From assembly GCF_012276985.1 (NCBI RefSeq), contig NZ_JAAXMM010000007.1:246777-310776 (forward strand): 64,000 nt of DNA. Direction: 5' to 3'. Shown here in pieces: positions 60,907-64,000 of this stretch. The stretch comes from Agrobacterium sp. a22-2. Its GTDB lineage: Bacteria > Pseudomonadota > Alphaproteobacteria > Rhizobiales > Rhizobiaceae. Each line of letters starts with the position of its first letter. Position 1 is the stretch's first letter. A program made the translations under genes and the position numbers. The notes below the pieces were generated by a model. The model worked only from the letters and a program-made list of their open reading frames with translations, searched no databases and was not told the DNA's origin.

Positions 60907-61687
60907 GAAGCGCTCTGGCAAGATTGAAGGCAAAGGCGTCAACATCGACTATGGTCAGCGCCGCATCGTCGAGAATCTCGATCTCGCAATCCCGGAACGA
61001 CGCTTCACGGCGCTAATTGGCCCGAATGGTAGCGGCAAGTCCACAATTCTGCGCACCTTCGCAGCGCTCATGAAGCCTTCTGGCGGTAGCATCCTGCTGG
61101 ATGGCCGCGACTTGATGGACCTCTCGACCCGAGATGTCGCGCGAAAGGTGGGCGTCCTGTTACAAGGTCCCGTCGCGCCGGAGGGATTGACGGTTGCCGA
61201 TCTCGTGCGGCAGGGCCGCTATCCGCATCAATCGCTGTTTAGCCGGTGGTCTGCCAACGACCAGCAAGCGTGCGACGAGGCGCTCATGCTGACAGGCACG
61301 ACGGATCTTTCCGACCGCTTGCTCGACAGCCTGTCCGGCGGTCAACGCCAACGTGCCTGGATCGCAATGACGCTGGCGCAGCAGAGCGAAGCGCTTCTGC
61401 TCGATGAACCGACGACCTATCTCGATCTTGAACACCAAATAGAACTTATGAACCTCATCACAATGCTCGTTGAAAAACACGGGAAGACGATCGTCGCAGT
61501 TCTGCACGACATCAATCAGGCGGCGCGCTTTGCCGAGCATATCGTCCTATTGAAGGACGGCAGGATCACGTCGGCCGGAAAGCCCGATACAGTCATCTCC
61601 GCCGAGACGATCTTCGACGTGTTCAATGTGAAGACGGTGGTGATCCGCGATCCGGTTGCCGGAACACCGCTCTGCATTCCGCTGTGA
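60893..61687 (+). CDS. Ferric-siderophore ABC transporter ATP-binding protein (FecE/FepC class)
   Basis: 264 residues from the ATG at 60893 (GGAG upstream). Walker A LIGPNGSGKSTILRTFAAL near residue 42, Q-loop region VGVLLQGPVAPEGLTVADLV, signature SLSGGQRQRAWIAMTLAQQS near 143, Walker B ALLLDEPTTYLDLEHQIELM near 162, and H-loop VAVLHDINQAARFA near 196. It powers the FecCD-type permease pair. The longer frame reaching back to 60623 lies inside the permease gene and is not used. Confidence 0.94.
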   Translation: MTMDKKRSGKIEGKGVNIDYGQRRIVENLDLAIPERRFTALIGPNGSGKSTILRTFAALMKPSGGSILLDGRDLMDLSTRDVARKVGVLLQGPVAPEGLTVADLVRQGRYPHQSLFSRWSANDQQACDEALMLTGTTDLSDRLLDSLSGGQRQRAWIAMTLAQQSEALLLDEPTTYLDLEHQIELMNLITMLVEKHGKTIVAVLHDINQAARFAEHIVLLKDGRITSAGKPDTVISAETIFDVFNVKTVVIRDPVAGTPLCIPL

Positions 61688-61847
61688 GCCTATCAATAGC
61701 TGTTACCGAAATATCACACCCCCGGTGCTTTTGAATAAATCGCCTGTGCGTTACCCGACTATTGGCCAAAGCGAACAACAGGAATCGGGCAACAAAATCA
61801 GACATAAAGATGAGTTTTATAGTCTTGATTTATCCAGGAGCTGCTTA

Positions 61848-61867
61848 TTAGTTTTGAATTCTTCTAA
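61848..61867. promoter_or_regulatory. Weak palindrome TTAG-GAATTC-CTAA upstream of the sigma gene
   Basis: TTAGTTTTGAATTCTTCTAA has matching outer TTAG/CTAA arms and a GAATTC centre. It resembles the Irr iron control element style (TTAGAA then TTCTAA), but with substitutions. The 283-base gap before the sigma gene is AT-rich and is the natural place for iron control of this locus. Tentative. Confidence 0.25.
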
Positions 61868-61917
61868 CCTATTGCACTTGCACGTGTTTTCCGGATCCGA
61901 TAGCCATTTTGTCATAA

Positions 61918-61943
61918 AGGTTCAGCCACCTCTGCCTGAACCT
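61918..61943. repeat. Perfect inverted repeat upstream of the ECF sigma gene
   Basis: AGGTTCAG (61918-61925), 10 bases, CTGAACCT (61936-61943). Arms match exactly; the right arm ends 27 bases before the sigma factor ATG. Geometry fits either an operator for a dimeric repressor or an mRNA hairpin close to the ribosome-binding site. No U tract follows. Confidence 0.5.
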
Positions 61944-61970
61944 GAATGCTGGTTTGGGAACTGTGTGCCA

Positions 61971-62513
61971 ATGTCGAGCTCCTCCTCCGCGCCCCTTGTC
62001 TGGGACAGTGTTGACAGCAACGCCCTGCTGAACCGGGCCATGGAAACCCACTACGCCGACATCACCAGTGCCGTCCGTCGACGGGGCCATCCCAGTTCCA
62101 CCGCCCGTGATGTAGTGCACGATCTCTATGTGAAACTCGCCGCCAAACCCGACGTGCTGCAGAACAAGCGATCTATCAAGGCTTTTCTCTGCCGCGCCGC
62201 CATCAATCTCGGCATCGACCGCCAACGCCGGGAGACGAAGGAAGCCCGAATCTTCTCAGGCTCCGAGCGCGAAGCGCTGTCGGTGGCGAGCAGCGGGCAC
62301 GCACCGGACCACTTGCTCGAAATCGAAGCGCGACTCGCTACCCTGCGCGAGGCGATCGCGGAACTGCCGGAACGACGCCGGGTCGTCTTTATTCTGCACC
62401 GACTGTATCATCTGACGCCGGACCAGATCAGCGCCAAGCTCAATATTTCCAGGAACATGGTGGACCGGCACCTGCGTCGCGCTTTCGCCCATTGCCTTGA
62501 CCGAATTCTCTAG
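61971..62513 (+). CDS. FecI-like ECF RNA polymerase sigma factor
   Basis: 180 residues from the ATG at 61971 (GGGAA upstream), the usual FecI size. Sigma region 2: NRAMETHYADITSAVRRRGH, DVVHDLYVKLAAKPDVLQNK and KAFLCRAAINLGIDRQRRET. Region 4: LREAIAELPERRRVVFILHR, LYHLTPDQISAKLNISRNMV, DRHLRRAFAHCL, with the helix-turn-helix for the -35 element. It directs RNA polymerase to a small set of promoters, here probably the two AGAGTCCCAAA-N14-CGTCTA sites. Activity would be controlled by FecR and the receptor STN domain. The frame extends upstream to 61656, but that part overlaps the ATPase gene and is not protein-like. Confidence 0.92.
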   Translation: MSSSSSAPLVWDSVDSNALLNRAMETHYADITSAVRRRGHPSSTARDVVHDLYVKLAAKPDVLQNKRSIKAFLCRAAINLGIDRQRRETKEARIFSGSEREALSVASSGHAPDHLLEIEARLATLREAIAELPERRRVVFILHRLYHLTPDQISAKLNISRNMVDRHLRRAFAHCLDRIL

Positions 62514-62576
62514 ATTGACAAAAGATCCTCCATTCCGGGCGCAAAATCGCTACGTGCCCGGCCTTGAATTGATCTA

Positions 62577-62607
62577 AGAGTCCCAAACCGAGGACGTCGA
62601 ACGTCTA
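62577..62607 (+). promoter_or_regulatory. Candidate ECF-sigma promoter of fecR
   Basis: AGAGTCCCAAA (62577-62587), 14 bases, CGTCTA (62602-62607), identical in both blocks and spacing to the site at 55404-55434. Located in the 105-base gap between sigma and fecR, giving fecR its own promoter. A start site 5-8 bases downstream of the -10 block would leave almost no leader before the ATG at 62619, which argues for translation from 62637. Confidence 0.6.
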
Positions 62608-62618
62608 GAGGTCAAAGG

Positions 62619-63593
62619 ATGCGTCTGGAGATGCCTATGCCGGCCAAGGGAGCGATTGACACTCAAAAAAAGCGGAACCGCGAGGCGGCAGACTGGATTT
62701 TGCGCAATGGCAACCCGAACCTGTCACCGGCCGACCGAGCACGCTTCAAGGAATGGCTCGAGCAGGATCCGGAAAACTGTCGGACCTACAGCGCAGCCGA
62801 ACGTCTGATGGGTGACGCCCGCCGGGCGATCCAATCCGATCCTGCTCTGACCAACATCGACGTCCGGCCCCGGAACATGGCAAAGCCGATTACTGTAACA
62901 CTGCTCATGATCGCGCTTGCCACCGGTGCCTTCTTTGCGCTCGACGGACCGCTGCGCCTCCAGGCGGACATGATCGCGGGGACAGACGAGATGCCAGTTC
63001 GCACATTGGAGGACGGCTCCGTGGTGCAGCTCAATGCCTCATCCGCGATCACCGTGGATTTCACTGAGGAGCGCCGTGTCATTCGCCTACTTCACGGCCA
63101 GGCTTTCTTTCAGGTCGCTCACGCGCTCGAACGACCTTTTACGGTCGTGGCAGGGGAGGCAAAGGTAACGGCGCTCGGCACAGCGTTCGACGTGCGCTAT
63201 GGCAATGACGACACGGAAGTCACCGTGACGGAAAACGCGGTCCAGATTGAGTTCGAAGGACAGCATGCCGGCTCCGTTCGCGTGACACAGGGCGAGCAGG
63301 CGATTTTTGACTATGCGAATAAGGAGACAGTCGTCTTACCGGTCGATGGTCTTGTGGCGCTCGCCTGGAAGCGCGGACAAATCGCCGTGGACAATGCGCC
63401 CCTTTCCTACGTGGTCGAGGAGATGAACCGGCATTTCTACGGCCGCATCATCGTTGCCGGCTCGGCATTGGCCAATCGCCGCGTCAGCGGCACGATCAAG
63501 GTTGCTGACACCGATGACGCGCTTGCCTTCGTAACAATGGCCCTCGGCGTCAAAGCGACACGCCTCGGGCCCCTGATCGTCATTCGCCGGTAG
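62619..63593 (+). CDS. FecR-family anti-sigma factor and signal transducer
   Basis: 324 residues from the first ATG; 318 from the ATG at 62637, which has GGAG 6 bases upstream and fits better if the promoter at 62577-62607 is used. The cytoplasmic anti-sigma part reads NREAADWILRNGNPNLSPAD, RARFKEWLEQDPENCRTYSA (about 19-60); a single membrane segment is TVTLLMIALATGAFFAL (about 93-109); the periplasmic FecR domain reads RTLEDGSVVQLNASSAITVD, RRVIRLLHGQAFFQVAHALE, RPFTVVAGEAKVTALGTAFD. The C-terminus (FYGRIIVAGSALANRRVSGT) is the part expected to contact the receptor STN domain. It relays receptor occupancy to the ECF sigma factor. Confidence 0.92.
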   Translation: MRLEMPMPAKGAIDTQKKRNREAADWILRNGNPNLSPADRARFKEWLEQDPENCRTYSAAERLMGDARRAIQSDPALTNIDVRPRNMAKPITVTLLMIALATGAFFALDGPLRLQADMIAGTDEMPVRTLEDGSVVQLNASSAITVDFTEERRVIRLLHGQAFFQVAHALERPFTVVAGEAKVTALGTAFDVRYGNDDTEVTVTENAVQIEFEGQHAGSVRVTQGEQAIFDYANKETVVLPVDGLVALAWKRGQIAVDNAPLSYVVEEMNRHFYGRIIVAGSALANRRVSGTIKVADTDDALAFVTMALGVKATRLGPLIVIRR

Positions 63594-63641
63594 ACTGCTT
63601 TAGCAGGCTGCTGAAAAACGCTTCGTCACACGGACGAGTTT

Positions 63642-63830
63642 GTGATCACTGTCTGCATTAGCCGCATCGATCTCGTGCCCGATGGTGCGGAACTGGTAAT
63701 CGTGCTGCGTGGCGATCTGGCCGCGATCCTCACCTTCGCATCGGGCAAGAAGAAGCCCGGGTTTCTCAACGAAAAGGCAATTCTGGAAGACCTCATGGGC
63801 CGCGCCGGTGTGACTGAGGGACAGAAACGC
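63642..63830 (+). pseudogene. Site-specific recombinase C-terminal remnant
   Basis: The frame reads CISRIDLVPDGAELVIVLRG, DLAAILTFASGKKKPGFLNE and KAILEDLMGRAG. I recognise this as the tail typical of large serine recombinases/resolvases (R-G-D-L-A-x-I-L then a G-K-K-x-P-G-F-L-x-E end). No catalytic N-terminal domain is present upstream; the frame breaks before 63640. It sits next to a tRNA gene, a common integration target. The frame carries on through the tRNA region, but that part is not protein coding. Confidence 0.5.
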
Positions 63831-63853
63831 AAAAAGCCCCATGATGGGGCTTT
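63831..63853 (-). terminator. Terminator of the tRNA gene
   Basis: Read on the minus strand: AAAGCCCC, ATC loop region, GGGGCTTTTT. A compact stem with a U run, 20 bases beyond the 3' end of the tRNA. Confidence 0.7.
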
Positions 63854-63873
63854 GTCGTTATCGCAGGAATGGT

Positions 63874-63950
<77 letters not shown>

Positions 63951-64000
63951 TTAACTGTTATGGGCTTCGTTGTTTTAGCAACGCAAAAGGACCGCTTTAG

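Overview
The window is GC-rich alphaproteobacterial DNA. Gene content and protein style point to Rhizobiales, most likely the Rhizobium/Agrobacterium/Ensifer group. Evidence includes a tripartite tricarboxylate transporter beside aromatic catabolism genes, rhizobial small hypotheticals, a TonB receptor with ECF sigma and FecR, and a luciferase-like monooxygenase of the MupA/Atu3671 type. Species cannot be fixed from sequence alone.

Layout. (1) 1-2030 is a decayed stretch: a LysR C-terminal fragment, a PAS-like fragment, one small hypothetical gene and an SDR scrap. (2) 2032-9701 (minus) is a catabolic operon: amidohydrolase, extradiol dioxygenase, flavin hydroxylase, FAH-family hydrolase and tctCBA uptake genes, with a divergent GntR/FCD regulator at 9821. 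(3) 10547-13571 is a second scar zone. A complete IS6-family element with imperfect 16-bp terminal repeats sits between a truncated GlcG/HbpS-like gene and a truncated phosphoesterase, followed by LysR and enolase-superfamily scraps and an orphan hydrolase-like gene. (4) 13726-14719 holds two convergent Rrf2-family regulators. (5) 14819-63593 is one large siderophore locus. (6) A recombinase remnant and an initiator tRNA-Met gene close the window.

The siderophore locus has three blocks. The left arm (minus) runs from 31439 to 14819: FAAL-ACP, PKS (KS-AT-KR-ACP), luciferase-like monooxygenase, NRPS (C-A-T-C-A-T, both A domains with a glycine-like code), MATE exporter and Sfp-type phosphopantetheinyl transferase. 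The right arm (plus) starts at 31765: NRPS (TubC-C-A-T-reductase), methyltransferase, class III aminotransferase, MbtH, two small proteins I do not recognise, a second PKS, NRPS (C-A-T-C-A-T-E), a C-T protein, type II thioesterase and an FhuF-type reductase. The uptake block holds a TonB receptor with STN domain, binding protein, two permeases, ATPase, ECF sigma factor and FecR. Overall content matches the fabrubactin type of locus known from Agrobacterium fabrum C58 (Atu3671 family; siderophores with a dimethylated dihydroxyquinoline group shared with anachelin). This is recognition from memory and protein families, not a database search.

How it should work (inference): acyl starter on the FAAL-ACP, malonyl extension, two glycines, another malonyl extension, two small amino acids with the last epimerised, transfer through the C-T protein, then an aromatic residue released reductively as an aldehyde, transaminated and N-methylated. 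Both PKS ketoreductases look degenerate, so beta-ketones would survive for the luciferase-like enzyme to oxidise. The clearest regulatory signal is a motif AGAGTCCCAAA-N14-CGTCTA found with identical spacing upstream of both the TonB receptor and fecR, a strong candidate for the promoter read by the local ECF sigma factor.
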